This document shows positions 22,601 through 37,600 of a DNA stretch of 64,000 nucleotides, one piece after another. The DNA is taken from contig NC_048545.1 of assembly GCF_902806685.2 (NCBI RefSeq), forward strand, positions 15,213,926 through 15,277,925, in the 5' to 3' direction. The notes beneath the pieces are model-generated. The model was given only the letters and a program-made list of their open reading frames with translations. It searched no databases and had not been told where the DNA came from. The stretch is from Maniola hyperantus. Lineage: Eukaryota; Arthropoda; Insecta; Lepidoptera; Nymphalidae. Numbering within the stretch: the first letter of the stretch is position 1; the number at the start of each line of letters is the position of its first letter. The position numbers were made by a program, and so were the translations under genes.

Positions 22601-25600
22601 TAAAAAAAAATTTCCGGGAATCAAATTGGTACCTACTAGAAACCGCCATAAACTGGTAACGCCGCTATATTGTAGGCTTAGAGTAAAGCAATCCTTTGTG
22701 GTGGTAGTCGCAAACAAAGTATTTTTTTTTTAATTCAGATACAAGTCAGCCTTTATCTGCAATCTCACCTGATGGTAAGTGATGGTGCAGTCTAAGATGG
22801 AAGCGGGCTAACCTGGAAGGGGTATGGCAGTTTTTATTAAACCCATGTTTCTACGCGGCATCGTACCGGAACGCTAAATCGCTTGGTGGCACGGCTTACC
22901 CCTTCCAGGTTAGCCCGCTCCCAACTAAGACTGCATCGTCACTTACCACTAGGTGAGATTGCAGTCAAGTGCTAATTTATATCTGAAATTTTAAAAAAAA
23001 TCTTTTCTCACTTCCAAGAAATTTATTGTCGCCAGTGCAAAAAATTATAATAAAACCTAAAAAACCTCCTCCTTTTGTATTCCTAAAAATACCTGGTGAT
23101 TTATCGCAGAGAAGTAACGCGGCATTTCGCGATCCACGAGAGTTCCTTCAACCGGAAGTGATCGTCTGTTTATCAGCATTTTATATTCAGACGTGGAAGT
23201 ACCGTTTTTCTTTTTTTTTCTTGAAAATGTTACAATAAAACTTAAAATTTATGCTTTAAATTTTATTGTAACGTTTTAGTTTTTATATTTTTGCCGTCTG
23301 TTGAAAACACTGGGAGTTTTCAGACTGGATTATTGTTTTTTTTTTTTTGAAGAAATCATTGGAGGAAATATTTTGCATACTCGTAGTTCACTATAAATCA
23401 GGGTGGCAGGCGAAGTGATGTCCAAATAATTATATTTAGAGTTTTAGACACCTTATATTATACTAGCTGATGCCCGCGACTTCGTCCGCGTGGTATCAGG
23501 TTTTTTTAAAATCCTGTGGGAACTCTTTGATTTTCCGGAATAAAAAATGGCCTATGTCACTCTCCAGGTCTTTATCTATACCCAAAAAAAATCACGTCAA
23601 TCCATAGCACCGTTGCGACGTGATTGAAGGACAAACCAACAAACCAATAAACCAACAAACAAACACACTTTCGCATTTATAATAAGGGTAAATCTGTATA
23701 TATAAAATTCAAAGTCCTGACTGACTGACTTAGTGTATATCAACGCACAGCCTAAACCGCATGGTCCTAGAGTCGTGAAATTTGGAGGGAGTGTAATTTT
23801 TAAAGAATGGGTATCCACCATTGACTTATATATTACTTCGTAAGGACAGGGCCATTGAACAAGCAAAATGGCACCGACTCGTTGGTCCTAAAATGTTTGT
23901 TTAGCATTAGCACCAATGCAACCTCAGTGTCGTCTGGATTCAACCGGTTTAAACGGGTCATTTATTGGTATCTAAGAGCTAGCGCTGATTTATTTGGTTC
24001 CAAAACCGTGAAAAATTTTGTTCGCTTGGGCATATCTTGTCATTTATATCGATGGTATCCACTAAAAAATATTTTTTCGAAATTCCACCCCATTCGAATC
24101 AATAAAGTTGTTCAAATTAAAATAAATTAAAAGCCTTATGCCGTCTCTGGAAAGCAAGCTAATGTGCAACAAATTGCATCAACATTTGTTAAACATTTAA
24201 AAATATACTGTAAAGAGCTAGCAGACAGACACATAAACTTTCGCATTATTTTATGAAATTAGTATGGATGTTTTCTTTACCAAACTGTTAATTCAGCTAA
24301 AAAGCCACGCTCGTTCGTTAGCTCGAAAGCAGAGGTCAAGTGGGGAGGTTTATTTCAATGTCGCTGAAAAGAAAATATAATTGTAGACAGGCTGTGAATT
24401 ACAACTCCACTAGACCTAGATTTAGCGTGCCTAATGAAGCTTTGTTTTATGTCTCTTGTTGTTACGGAACATTTATTATAAAAAAGTTAAAAACCTTTTA
24501 TATAACTTTAGTCAAGGCTTTTTATATAGTGGTAAATTAAACTAGTAAACGATTCAAAAGCAATTGTAATAAGTCAACTTGAATAAATATATATTCTATT
24601 CTATTCTATAGCTTTTAAAGAGAGAGCCAGCGCGTGCCAGACCTGTCTTATTTAATAAAAGCTGAAAGTTGCCCTGCGTATTGTCCCAAGGTGGCTATGG
24701 GAGATAACAGGTAATAAAAGAAAGTGAGGTAACCACAAATTCACGGTTTTCGGATTTTTCCCCTTACATGTGTTATAAGACCTACCTACCAAATTAAATG
24801 ATTCTAGGTCAACGGGAAGTACCCTACTTATAGGTTTCTTGACAGACAGACAGACATACAACTAAGTGATCGTATATAAGGGTTCCTTTTTTCCTTTTGA
24901 AGTACGGAACCCTTAAAATAAAGAAAGAAAGAATAAGTTAGCCATAAAAATCCATCAGGTGTAGTTTAGCACGAAAAACGAATTTCCCTTCTCATTTTCC
25001 TGTCAGAGTGTAATATTAATATTCTATATTCATAATAAGTGAAGACACATTGTTTCCGCAGTCGAGCGGCTGTTTTGAAGGGAATTATGCAAATAAGTGA
25101 AGTATTTGGGTAAACAATGTCGTCTGGATACAGCGATACAGTCACACTAGATGATCCTTCAGTTTGTCCTCCTAAAAACTAACCGAATGTTGGGCGATGG
25201 AGAGAGCTATGCTTGGAGTTTCTCTACGTGATCAAATCAAAAATGAGGAGATCTGTAGGAGAACTAGAGTAACCGACTTGGCTGAACGGATTGCGAAGCT
25301 GAATAGCCTGTAAGTTCCATCTAAGTGGAAATTCCTTTATGGAAAAACCGGCCAAGTGCGAGTCAGGCTCGCGCAATGAGGGTTCGCAGGGAGGGTACTA
25401 CAGTCGTATTTTTTCGACATTTTGCAGGATAATTCCAAAACTATGATACATAAAAATAAATAAAAATCTGTTTAAGTATGCACAGGTGAAGACCTTTCAT
25501 ATGATATAGTCACTCACTTCGAAAGTTGAAAATACTAATTATTAGTTCGTGACCACAATTTTTTTTTGTGTTACCTAACCCTAAATTCACGGTTTTTAGA

Positions 25601-28600
25601 TTTTTCCCCAAATGTCAGCTATAAGATCTACCTACCTGCCAAATTTCATGATTCTAGGTCAACGGGAAGTAACCTGTAGGTTTCTTGACAGACAGACAGA
25701 CAGACAGACAACAAAGTGATCCTATAAGAGTTCCGTTTTTCTTTTGAGGTACGGAACCCTAAAAATGTCTTAAACCAGAATAACGATTGATGCAGGTTTT
25801 ACGAAATCGCCCTACAGATTAAAAAAAAACTTTACAGTGCCACTTCCAGCCATGAGTATTTCTGGGAGCCTCACCCATGGCGTTCCCGTTCTCAGCGAGG
25901 TTCAGTGAACTTCATCTAAAAAGGAGTCTTTATACGTTTTACGGCGCACGTTGTAAAAGCTAACGTGAAATCGTTTCGGCCTTATTGGGTTTATACACTT
26001 TATAGTGCCGAGTGCGTACGAGATTTATTGTTTCCTATGTTATGGGTTAAAGCGATATGGCTTCGGCTTCCTAGTCGAGGGGTCCAGGGTTTGATGACGC
26101 ATCTCAAAACTTATCCGTTCAATTAAGTATCACTTGCTTTAACGGTAAAGGAAATGTTATCGTGAGGAAACCATAAAAATAATGTACATCGACCATTAAG
26201 ACCGACAAAACCTCATATAGATATAGTGACAGAGACAACGCTCTACAAAGCCGAAATGTCATTCTAAAGGGCGATGTAGATACATTACTTTCTGCAATAG
26301 GTGAAAAAAGTTGTGATTTCTTGTAAAAAAAAAAAAAAAAAAAATTTGGGAATTTAAAAAAATCCTTCCAGTACGTTTTTTGAATGGCCGGCTCGGCACC
26401 GGAACCGGCGGCGTTACGGCAAAGGAGGAAATTGTAAGTAGGTATGATGCGTTTTCCATTCACCGACAAACGGTACATCGACTGATACAATATTGCCATG
26501 CCAATGTCGGTGCCTTCATAAAATGCTTTTTATGAAGGCGCCAGTTTTAACGCAACCAGTGGTTAAGACGTCGGCCTTTTGTTTGAGAGGTCGGGGGTTC
26601 GACAAACACTAATTAGGTACGTATCAGAGTTACTTATGTGTAATTAATGTTTTACAGGATATATTTTGGAGAGTGTGCTCAGGAGCTGCTCGATCTTGTC
26701 CCCCCTTCACCTCTCTACCACCGTACCGCAAGAGACCGGGGTAGTTTCCACCCCTATGTCAACATTCCATGTTCGCGTACGAAACGCTTTGCGTCATCGT
26801 TCCTTATCTGCTAGGGCTATAGGCATGTAGGCTAGGGTCTGGACTACACTGATCTCCAGAGTCTGGAGATCAGTGTTTCCTGCCAATTATAATCCGGGTA
26901 TCTTTAAAACAAGAGTGAACTGGCACCTTCTAGGCAAACGCGTCCCATCTTAGTCCACATCATCACTTGCCATCAGGTGTGATCGTGGTCAAGCGTGCGC
27001 CTATAATGAATATTAAAAAAACTTTCAAGCAATTAAATACCTATCAATTAACTATGGTGAAGGAAAACATCGTGAGAAAATTTGTATGCCTGAGAACACA
27101 GGAGAGTCAATGTTCTCAAAATTGTGTGAAGTCTGTCAATCCACACTTAGCGAGCGTGGTGGACTATTGCCTCTTCTTAACTTTTCGAAGTTATGTGTGT
27201 GTAGGTACCTATATTTGATATCACTTGCTTGAACGGTAAAGGAAAACATCGTGAGGAAACCTGCATGTCTGCAAATTCGCCATAATGTTCTCAAAGGTGT
27301 GTGAAGTTTGCCAATCCACACTTGGCGAGCGTGAAGGACTATGCCGTAAAGTTGTGGGCCGGCGATGGGTTGATGATGGTGAAGGAAAGAGTACCTACGT
27401 ATTAATATTTTGGTTTTATAGTTACCAGATCGTCGCCGGTGTCGAAGTCGCAGCCCAGACGGAACTTGACCACGTTCTGAGGCGAGTCGCTGTCCACCAA
27501 GCTGTCCACGCTCTGCGCCAGTACCACTGACACGTGTGTGCGGTTCACGTCGCGGTAAGTGAACAGATGCGCGTCTTCCTCCCTGTCCACCGGCTGCAGG
27601 ACCAGGTTCTTTCTGAAAAATCATATTAGAATAACTACATAAAACTTATAAAATCATAATTATCAATTTTCGACGTTACAAAAATTACAGACAATTAATT
27701 AACACACATAGCTTAGATAGACCTCCTAGATACATATTTTATTTTCTGGTGTAAGTACAAATAACATTTTGATGTTTATATACAGTGAGTAAATAATTTA
27801 TTTATATTTTGTAAGGGTCAAATAATTTTGTCTCACTATTTTTTTCCCCCACCCGCGAAGTTTCAATTTTGTATTTTAGATTTGTTATCAAAAGCGACAT
27901 CTGCTAATACTCGTAAGAACTAAATGACCACAAGGTGTCTCAATCGTTTTCGTTTGACATAATATGTCACTAGTACAACTTACAAAGTCTTCAATCAATT
28001 TAGATATTTAAGTTAAAAATATTAATTAATTTAAATTAGGATCAAGTCATAAAAAGACAATTGCTATGAGTAAAAAGTTGCTAAACATTTCACTCTACGA
28101 AATATTAAAATTTAAAAAGCGACATCTATCACTATTATTACGAACGAGCACTTTGAATAGTAGTTTTATGAATCTTTCATAGATGGCGCTAGTCAAACCT
28201 AGTTCTTCATGAAATTCCCATGACACCACTTTTCGAAATATTGTAGACAGATCCATTACTTGGAGGCGTTTATAAAATGTAGTTCAGGTGGTTATCACCA
28301 TAAATACACTTTTCCATCAACGTCCCAACGGTTTTTAATAGTCGTTATCTTTAACAGTATAGCGAAGTGGAAAACGAGGCACGACATCTTTATTTTGTCC
28401 TAGTTCACAAGCATGTATCTGCTAGAGTGGGGCAGCTAGGCTGTTGTCAATAAATTGTTGCGCTGGTTAAGCAACTTTAACCCAAGTTGGTAACTGGATG
28501 GGTGATCATACTTTAAGATAGTACCTACCTACAATCTACATTTTAGGTATTTAATAAAGCTGTTTTCTATACTACAACCTACAACGTATTTTATAATTAG

Positions 28601-31600
28601 GTAGATGTTAAATTAAATTTCGCCATTTGAACATTGAAAGTTGTAATACTAACTTACATTTTCCCGCGATAAAGAATTGGCGATATTTCCTTGAAATCGA
28701 TTGAGTAGTTAGGGCATAATGAAATGACAAAGACGTAGGTAGGTACCTAATCAAACAAACATACACACTTTCGGTAGGTAGCTATGAACTGTGCGTTAAT
28801 AGGTCAGTCAGTCAGTCAGTCACCTTTTCCATATAATAATATTTAGATTAGGTACCTATTTGCTAACTGATAACAACTTTTTCTCTGCCTTCGACGTGAA
28901 TGTGCTATTGATGCAACGTTTATAAAATGTTTATGAACGTATCAAATGTCAAACCAAATAAGCGAAAGCTTAGCGCCTACTTGGTCATTTAGGGTCATCA
29001 TCATCAGCATACCATCGTCGGCCAACTACTGAGCACTGTTCCCCTCTTGGAATGAGAGGAGTCTACCGAGGCCACGCCACGCTGGCCAAGTGTGGATTGG
29101 TAGACTTCACACACCTTTGAGAATATTATGGAGAACTCCCAGGCATGCAGGTTTCCATCTACCTACTACCTACCACGATATTTTTCATCGCCGTTCAAGC
29201 AGATGAAATTAAATTTCATTGGTACGCATACAACTTCGAAAAGTTAGAGGCATCTATGTAGCTACGTGCCCGGGATCGAACCCTCGACCTCCCGAATTAG
29301 AGGTCTTAAACATTAGGTATAATAATATCAGTTCAGGCATCATGCATATAAAATACAAGCTAAATTGGCAACATTACAAAAAAGCCGGCCAAGGGCGAAT
29401 CAGACTCGCGCACCGAAGGTTCCGTACTATAGAAGAAGTAAAACGGTAAGTGTCGCAAAAAAAATATTGCAATGATGCTGTAAAACTATTATATTATACA
29501 ACTATTCCTTTCATGTCGATAGCTTTAATAATAATTACGGAAATAATCGATTAAGACAGACAGACAGACAGTCGGATGGAGAAAGTCGCACTTTTAGGGT
29601 TCCAATTGTACCATTTTGGCACGGAACCCTATAGTAAAGATAATGATAAAACGACTATTGTATCACAATCATAAATCACGGGCTTCCTTGAAAAGCGTGT
29701 ACAATCTGATAATAACTGAGCAAGCAACACCGCGTGTCGCGCACTAGTTATGCGGCTAATATGTTTGTGGACTGTGTATTGCTCAATATTCTCAATTAGC
29801 TCATAGCTGGATGTTGCCAGACTGCATTAAGAGCTGATAAAAATGATAAAATTTACGAAATTTCCTGCCAAAAGATTTATGTGGTCAAAAGTGGGTCAAA
29901 AGACGTAATAGGTAGGTAACCTATTGATTTGCTAATTTTACAAAATGATTGAAGTTAAAAAAATACTATTTTAGATGTTTTTTTGACATCTTTTTCTTCA
30001 AATCATTTGATTTCTCTCATCCACTATCGTGAACTTCAAGCATACGTAAGTATAGTATGTATATCTATACTAGATAATGGCCACGTCTCCGTCCGCGTGG
30101 ATTTGTGGTGATTTAAAAATCCCGCGATGAGTCTTTGTTTTCCCGAAATGAAAAACGGTAGGCCATGAAAAGCTAGCAAACAGACAAACTTTCGCACAAT
30201 ATTATTTAAAATTTTAAAACTTTCCGTTGAATCCAGCTGATTTTTAGGGTTTCGTACCACAAAAGGAAAAAAGAAACCTTTATTAAAAAAAAAAAGGAAT
30301 ATTAGCCATGCTTGTTATGAATAATATTCCCGTTTCCCATCCAACTTAGCGTAAAGCTTGTGCTATAGGAGTAGGTACGACAATAGTGCAACGGGTGACG
30401 TTTGAACTGCCGACCTTTCGGATTTCAGTCTTGAGCTATTGAGGCTCTATACGATTACTTTGTTGTCTGTCTTTCGTGTTAGTCAATTCGGAGGAATCAA
30501 AAGTCACTCTATGATACTTCCCGTTGATCTAGAATCATGAAATTTGGCAGGTCGCAATGTGGTAGTAAAATAGATAAAAATCCCATGTAAGTACCGCCGT
30601 AATATATACCATAAACGACTATCTAGGTATGTATCTACAGAGTTCACAGAAATCATTAGTTGGTGAATGAATTTTATATGAATGTTGCGATATTTTATGC
30701 CGTAACAAAGTTTCCGGCCTCTTTACTGAGGACATGTTACATACGCCCTACATATTAGGTATAGGTATCTTGCCTAAAAATCACTTGATAATCCCTAATT
30801 TTATTTATTGAAAATATAGCCTATGTTACTCAGGCATAATGTAGCTTTCCACTGGTGAAAGAATTTCAGTTCAAAAACAAAATCGGTTCAGTAGTTTCAG
30901 AGATAACCCAAGTTTTTTAAAACATAAATCCAAGCGAAGTTGCGAGCATTTTCTAATAAGTATAAAATCAGGTATTTATTCTGAGATTGGAATATATGAA
31001 CAATTTGTTTTAATATGGTTAACAAAATATAAACTATTAATAAACTTAAATCTAAAAAAACAACATTAAATTAAAACTAAAATAAGTAAGTATAAAATAA
31101 TTTTATTTACTAACCTTGGATGCACTTCAACTTGTAGGACCTCTTCCCCCACTTCCAAGTTCTCTGGTATCCTGACGAACTTCAGGTAGTCCCCGACAGG
31201 GTAGAAGTTGCAGCCTGCAAAACGAACGAAAAAAGGATGAGATGGATTTAGGCCTTAGTCACGCTGGATTTTTTGGGGTACAACGTAGCCTATTTCACTC
31301 TCCAGCTCTTTGATTATATCCATGCAAAAAATCGTGTCGATCCGTTGCGATGTTATTGAAAGACAAACCAATAGACAAACACACTTTTGTATTAATTATT
31401 ATATCATGGGTAGTGATATTAAAGTAGGGATTCATGATAATAACTAATAGGCCCGTATTTACTTTCAAAAAACTTCTGACAGATTAGCAAAACTTTTCAA
31501 AAATACTTAAAAAGCTGCTTAAAATTAATTATGTTCTTAAAAGTAGAACAATTTATTTACTTTTCTAATCTCTGACCTCGTTTTCAAACAGTGGCTTTGA

Positions 31601-34600
31601 GAAATCCGATTGTCCTATTTGTTATAGAATCAATAGCGGCGGCCGTTGAGAAAAATTTAAACGTTGATAGATTGCGGCAACGCATGCATGGGAAAACGCT
31701 TGAAAGTGTACCATTCATTGATAACATACATTTTGTGGTGTTGGGAAACTTAATACGGGGTACCTTTAAATAGAAAGTGGATGCTGCGGGTATACTTTGA
31801 AAATATACTTCACAATTTCGACCCTTTATATTGATACTGAAATAATTGTATCACGTAAAGGCCATTTTTGACATCAAGATGTTTCAAGCATCTATAGGTA
31901 CCTCTACCTACATAATGAAACTACCGTAAATTAAAACTACCTGACTATTCATAAGCACTTTTAAAAAGTTTACATGAATAAAAAAACATTCTATTCTATT
32001 CTATTCTATTGTAAAAAGACATCCTGACTGACTGATCTATTATATCAACGCACAACCACGCGCTGAAAAACTTGAAATTTTGACAGTAGGATCCTTTTAT
32101 GACGTAGGCGCCAAGGAAAGGATTTTCGGGGGCTAAATAGGTGATAAAAGAACGTTATAAGAAAGTCCGTCATTTTCTATAAAAATTGAGCTTTCGGGCA
32201 GAAATGAAGAAATACCTACGTTTTTCAAGATCTTAAGAAATTCGATCCCTAACTGATTTTGAAAAATCCCACTCGAAGCCCAATCATCTATTCGAAAATA
32301 AAATTACTTGAACACCCTTAGGTTGAATAATATTGTTTGCACATCATAATTTTTTTTTTTTTTTTTTTTTATTGATCACGTAAATTTCACTAATACATTT
32401 TAAAATAAACAGTTCGCCATCCTCTGGAAACTGTTAAAGTTTATGTGAGGATGGCGAGTTCGCGTTATACAAATTTAACAAAATCTAGGTAAAAAACTGT
32501 TGTAAAAATAGTGCATATTTGTTAATTAGTGCATATTTGTACATTACAAGCTCTATTTTCCCTTGCAAGACTTACATAAAAGTCTGAGTCAGTGTAATTT
32601 TAATTTACCTACTGAAAGTTTTCAAAATGAGACTCTGAGTATTACTCGTAGTTATGAAAGAAAAAATCAGGAATGGTCTCATAAAAATGGATAATCAAAG
32701 AGAATGTGAGATGAAATGTGATTGCGTCCAGCTAAGTGCATAGCAACAAGAAAATAATGACTTGTGACTACTGATTGCCCATCATCGAGTTTCTTGTAGG
32801 TCCTCTTCAGTAGGGAAGTTACAATTTTCATTTTTGCTCCTGTTATGAAAGTGTCTGTCAGATATACATGATACTGATAAACATCGCAATATCTATACTT
32901 AAAATAAAACTGTAACTGGAAGATTTCTGTACATCAAAATATATGTTTTGAAAATTAAAGTCGGAGGAAACATTTCTAATATCGATATAGCTAGATTCCA
33001 AAATAACTGTTTTTGGAATTTTTTCGGGATAATAATATAAGGATTGGCTATAAATTTTTTGAAAAAAAAAAGCAATATGGCGGTTGTATGGACAGTGGCG
33101 TGCAGGTCATAGAGGCATAAATGCACTGCTTACCCAAGTTGTAATAGCTCAACGCATATTTTTTATTATGAACTGCCAGTGAACGGGTTCCTAACTAATG
33201 CTACCCTGGCTTCAAACCCTGTGCTCGCCACTATGTATGGTGCCATTTTCAAATGTGGATTTTTTAAAAATTACGATTTGTCCTTAATGTGACATAAGTT
33301 ACGTTTAGTAATATTAATAATAATAAATAATATAATATTAATAATAATAAATAATATAATATTAATAATAATAAATATTTTATAGTTAAGTAAACTTTTA
33401 AAAGTGCTTTCGAATCGTCGGATGCATGTACCACTGGTTCGGAATGCCATTCGTACCGAAAAGAACCAGCAAGAAACTCGGCGGTTGCTCTTTTCAAATA
33501 TTTGATATACTACTGTACCTACTGCAATAATTATATAGTTTTTTACGTAAAACTCAACTTATCGACAAAATGACGATGCTCAAGCGTTACGCTCGACCAC
33601 ACGAACTTGTTTTTACTTTCAATAGAATGTTTGACTCCTAATAGAGCGTATAATTACAAATGAACCGCAAAATACGGTTAGCATTTAAATAAGATTCTAA
33701 TATTTTTATTAACTTTTTCTGTCGCAACGTTTCAAAGAACCAGATTGCGTCTTCATTTAAAAAATGTAAGAAGTTGTTATGCTTATTATTGGTAGTTTAG
33801 CAAATCTTACCGTAAAATATTACTATGGAACAATCGGACAGATTCAATTTACTGTGAAAAAACTGGCCAAGTGCGCGTCAGGCTCGCGCATCGAGGATTC
33901 CGTACTACGGATATTTTTTTTTTGACATTTTGCACGATAAATCAAAAACTTTTATGCATAAAAATAAATAAAAATCTGTTTTAGAATGCATAGGTAAACC
34001 CCTTCCATATGATACCCCACTTGGTATAGTCATCTTACTTTGAAAATTGGAAAAAATCCTTTCCTACGACATAATAGCTATCTGCATGCAAAATTTCAGT
34101 CCGATCCGTCCAGTGTTTTGAGCTGTGCGTTGATAGATCAGTCAGTCAGTCACCTTTTCCTTTTATGTATATAGATTATGTCTAGAGACAGAGTATATGC
34201 ATGGATAAGTAGGTAGGTATGTGGAAAGTACCTAGATAAACAAAATTACCATCATCCTAGACGATTCTGTGCTATGGTGTTGTAATCCAAAGACGGCAGG
34301 CAGGCATGGGAAAATTTGCCATTGCAAATGTCTTACGATAGTCCGTCACGGTGGATGAAACTACCAACTGTGAGGAAATCTATGGTAAGTACCTACTACT
34401 TATTGTCGATGAAAAACTATTCAGGTAAGTGACGCGACTAATTCTAGACTTGTTTTTTCGATAATAATATTTCGGTGGTGCCTCTTGCTCAAAATTTGAA
34501 ATTTTAACCGCTTCAGGGAGATCGGATTATTTCTACGAAAAATCGATAATAGCCTAGTGGTTAAAACGTAAGTAGCTATAGGCCTCCTTTTTGGTAGCAC

Positions 34601-37600
34601 CAGGGTTCGATTCTGGGCACCACTCTTGATTTAATTAAAATATATACAGTGCGTTTATAATCTACTAGCTTATGCTCGAGACTACGTCCGCGTGGACTAC
34701 ATAAATTTCAACCCCTTATTATTAGGGGAGAAATTTCGAAAAATCCTTTCTTAATGGATACCTACTCTTTACAAAGAATACACCCTCCAAACACGTCTCT
34801 AGGACCGGCGGTTTGCAGGGATAGCCTGCATTCCGGGGAAGGACATAGGCTACTTTTTATCCCGAAAAATCAAAGAGTTTCTAAAACTTCAATCCACGCG
34901 GGCGAAGCCGCGGGCATCATGTAGTAATTAAATATATTTTCTAGGCAATTGGGTAGCTATTATAAACCTAAACGGTAGGTATCATCTACGCCAAACCACG
35001 GCCCTCCCGAAGACCTCATCAGATCAGATATAGGTAATATTGACCTTCAGGCAAATTTCCAACAATACGCAATGCATATCTGATCTCCGAAACAATGCAG
35101 CTATTAGATAACTATAAAGATTCCCGACGAGCCTTTCAATTGAAACGATAAATCAGTTCCCATGCATTATTTAATAGCTAAGCTGTAACAGAACAGAGAC
35201 GCTAATCTTGTAATTGTAGCTATCTATTTTGTTATCGGAAATCTAATTTGCCTCTGAATTGAGGATGGTAGTTCGGCTACACATTTAAAGTTATATTGCC
35301 GTAGACAATGATAATAATCTAAAGGTGTAATAGTTAATGATTCTTTCAATGAAGTGAAAGAACAACATGTAGAGAAACTCCAAGCATAGCTAGTGAGCTA
35401 ACATCGCACACTAAGGGTGAAATCTATAGAGTGCACTCTGACTTTGCTTAAACTTAAGGGTGAGATCTATAGAGCGCACTCTGACTTTGCTGAGACTTAC
35501 GACAGAGTTAAAACGAGACATAGCTATATCTCTCACATAAATCTGTCTCGTTTTAACTCAATCTTAAAACTGAGCAAAGTCAAAGTGCGCTCTACAGTGG
35601 CCCTACCGCGGTTGTTTGACAGCTACAATGTCACGATCGCAATCATCTCTGATTGGTTAATGCTCGCTCACTATTGGCTACAATGCATTGTTGCAACAAG
35701 AATCGCACAAATTCAGCCAATCAGAACAATTGAGATTGTAATAATGATTGATGCAGGTTTTAGACAATCGCCCTAATGATCTCAGCCTCAGACAGAGTTC
35801 AAACGAGACAGATGTATATCTCTCACATAAATCTGTCTCGTATTATGTCTGAGCAAAGTCAAAGTGGGCTCTATAGATCTCTAAGTATGTCTGCTGGCCA
35901 ATAGTAAGCGACCATGTCTCGAATCCATACGTCTTAACAATGGTTCTTTTCAAATAACAGTTTAGAAAAGAGATGAGGTGTTTCATCTCATAACAGAGAT
36001 TTCAATGCCCCTACAATTCAGCGCGTATAGTTCAAATTACCAGTTGCGCAGCTAAGTATCGCCCTTCGATGTTTTCATCTCCCGAACCGTTATGCTATTT
36101 TGCAGGCAATGTGAATCACGGTTGTTTGTAAGGCCAATGATTATAGCTTTTAAAGGTGATCGCGAGATAAGAGCCGTAAGCGCCTTTCTGCGTCGTATTC
36201 TCATCGCTGGGGGTTGTGACTCCTTTCCATCAATTTTACTACGAGGTACACATACAAAAAACCGGCCAAGTACGAGTCAGGCTCATGCAACGAGGGTTCC
36301 GTACTACAATCGTATTTTTTCTACATTTTGCACGATAAATCAAAAACTATGATGCATAAATAAAAATCTTTTTTAGAATGCACAGGTGAAGACCTTTTGT
36401 ATGGATACCCCATTTGATGTAGTTATCCTACTTCGAAAATGTAATTATTAGTTCATGACCACAATTTAATTTTTTTGTGTGATGTAACAACAAATTCACG
36501 GTTTTCAGATTTTTTCCCCGAATGTCTGCTATAAGACCTACCTACCTGCCAAATTTCATGATTCTAGATCAACGGGAAGTAGGTACCCTGTAGGTTTCTT
36601 GACAGACCGACAGACTGACAGACGGACAGACAGACAGACAGACCGACAGACCGTCAGACAGATAGACAGACAGACAACAATCCTATAAGGGATCCGTTTT
36701 TCCTTTTGAGGTACGGAATCCTAAAAATGAGTTTTCTTGACAACATGCCATTAAAACTTTGCATAATCATTACTTTCCACGGTTTTCACAACGCTACCAG
36801 TTTATAATTACCACGTCAAAGACAACCAGGCTGCCTACCAGTTAACTAAACCTAGAGATAGGTAGGACGAGACACAGAATACGTATAGAAATGTGAGTTA
36901 GTCGCCGCGCTTATGTGCAGTTACACATCAGTGCAAGTTATTGTAAAAATATATTTGTACAGCATTTCAGTTTAAATAATATCTGTCCCGGCTTTACTCA
37001 CGTGTGTAGTCGACGTTAGCCCGACTAGTTTCGAACCCATACGGGGTCCTTTTTCAAGGGAGTCCGTTCGCGCACGCGCCGCGGTTTTGACTGCGGGACG
37101 CGCGTGCCCCACTCACGGTAGTTTAAACGCTAAAACATTTCAGTTTAGTTTAGATTGCTATGGATTCTAAAGATAATGCTCTTTTGAATTATCTTGCATT
37201 AGATGATGCTTGTGGCTTGGTTCGCGAGGATTTAGGTTTTAAAAATCCAGAAAAGTCTAAAATTCAAAATACTTCCCTTCGAAACTCTTTAATTTCCTGG
37301 GATGAAACGTTGCCTATGTGACTCTTCAGATTTTAACTACTTATTATTACATCCATACAAAAATCACGTCAATTCTTTGTTTCGTTGCGGCGTGATTGAT
37401 GGACAAACCCACAACTATAATTTCACATTTATAATAACGAGAGCTGCTCAAAATCGGTGATATATCATCCCGAAGCTGATTGTGGAAAGATTGCATCATT
37501 GCTACAATTTCAACTACTATGATTGGTTGAGTTTATGGTATTCTTGCTGCAACAATGCGTTGCAGCCAAAAGTGAGAAACTGTCAGCCAATCAGATACCT

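Noticed and set aside
26119..26499. 126-codon minus-strand ORF in intron 3
   Set aside because: Contains a poly-Phe run from an A-tract and SINE-derived sequence; no domain recognised.
27136..27624. 162-codon minus-strand ORF across exon 3
   Set aside because: It is in a different frame from the cadherin and extends into SINE fragments; a shadow of exon 3.
31591..31773. 60-codon ORF (MALRNPIVLF...)
   Set aside because: I considered a transposase remnant, but there is no diagnostic motif or TIR around it.
35417..35776. 119-codon plus-strand ORF
   Set aside because: It runs through the arms and centre of a fold-back repeat; its repetitive N-terminus is just the duplicated 43-bp unit.
36600..36680. 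CRISPR-like spacing of GACA units
   Set aside because: It is a simple microsatellite within a eukaryotic repeat; no spacers or cas genes.
37160..37320. Short plus-strand ORF starting MDSKDNALL
   Set aside because: Its second half is degraded Helitron type A sequence; no homology recognised and no splice continuation.
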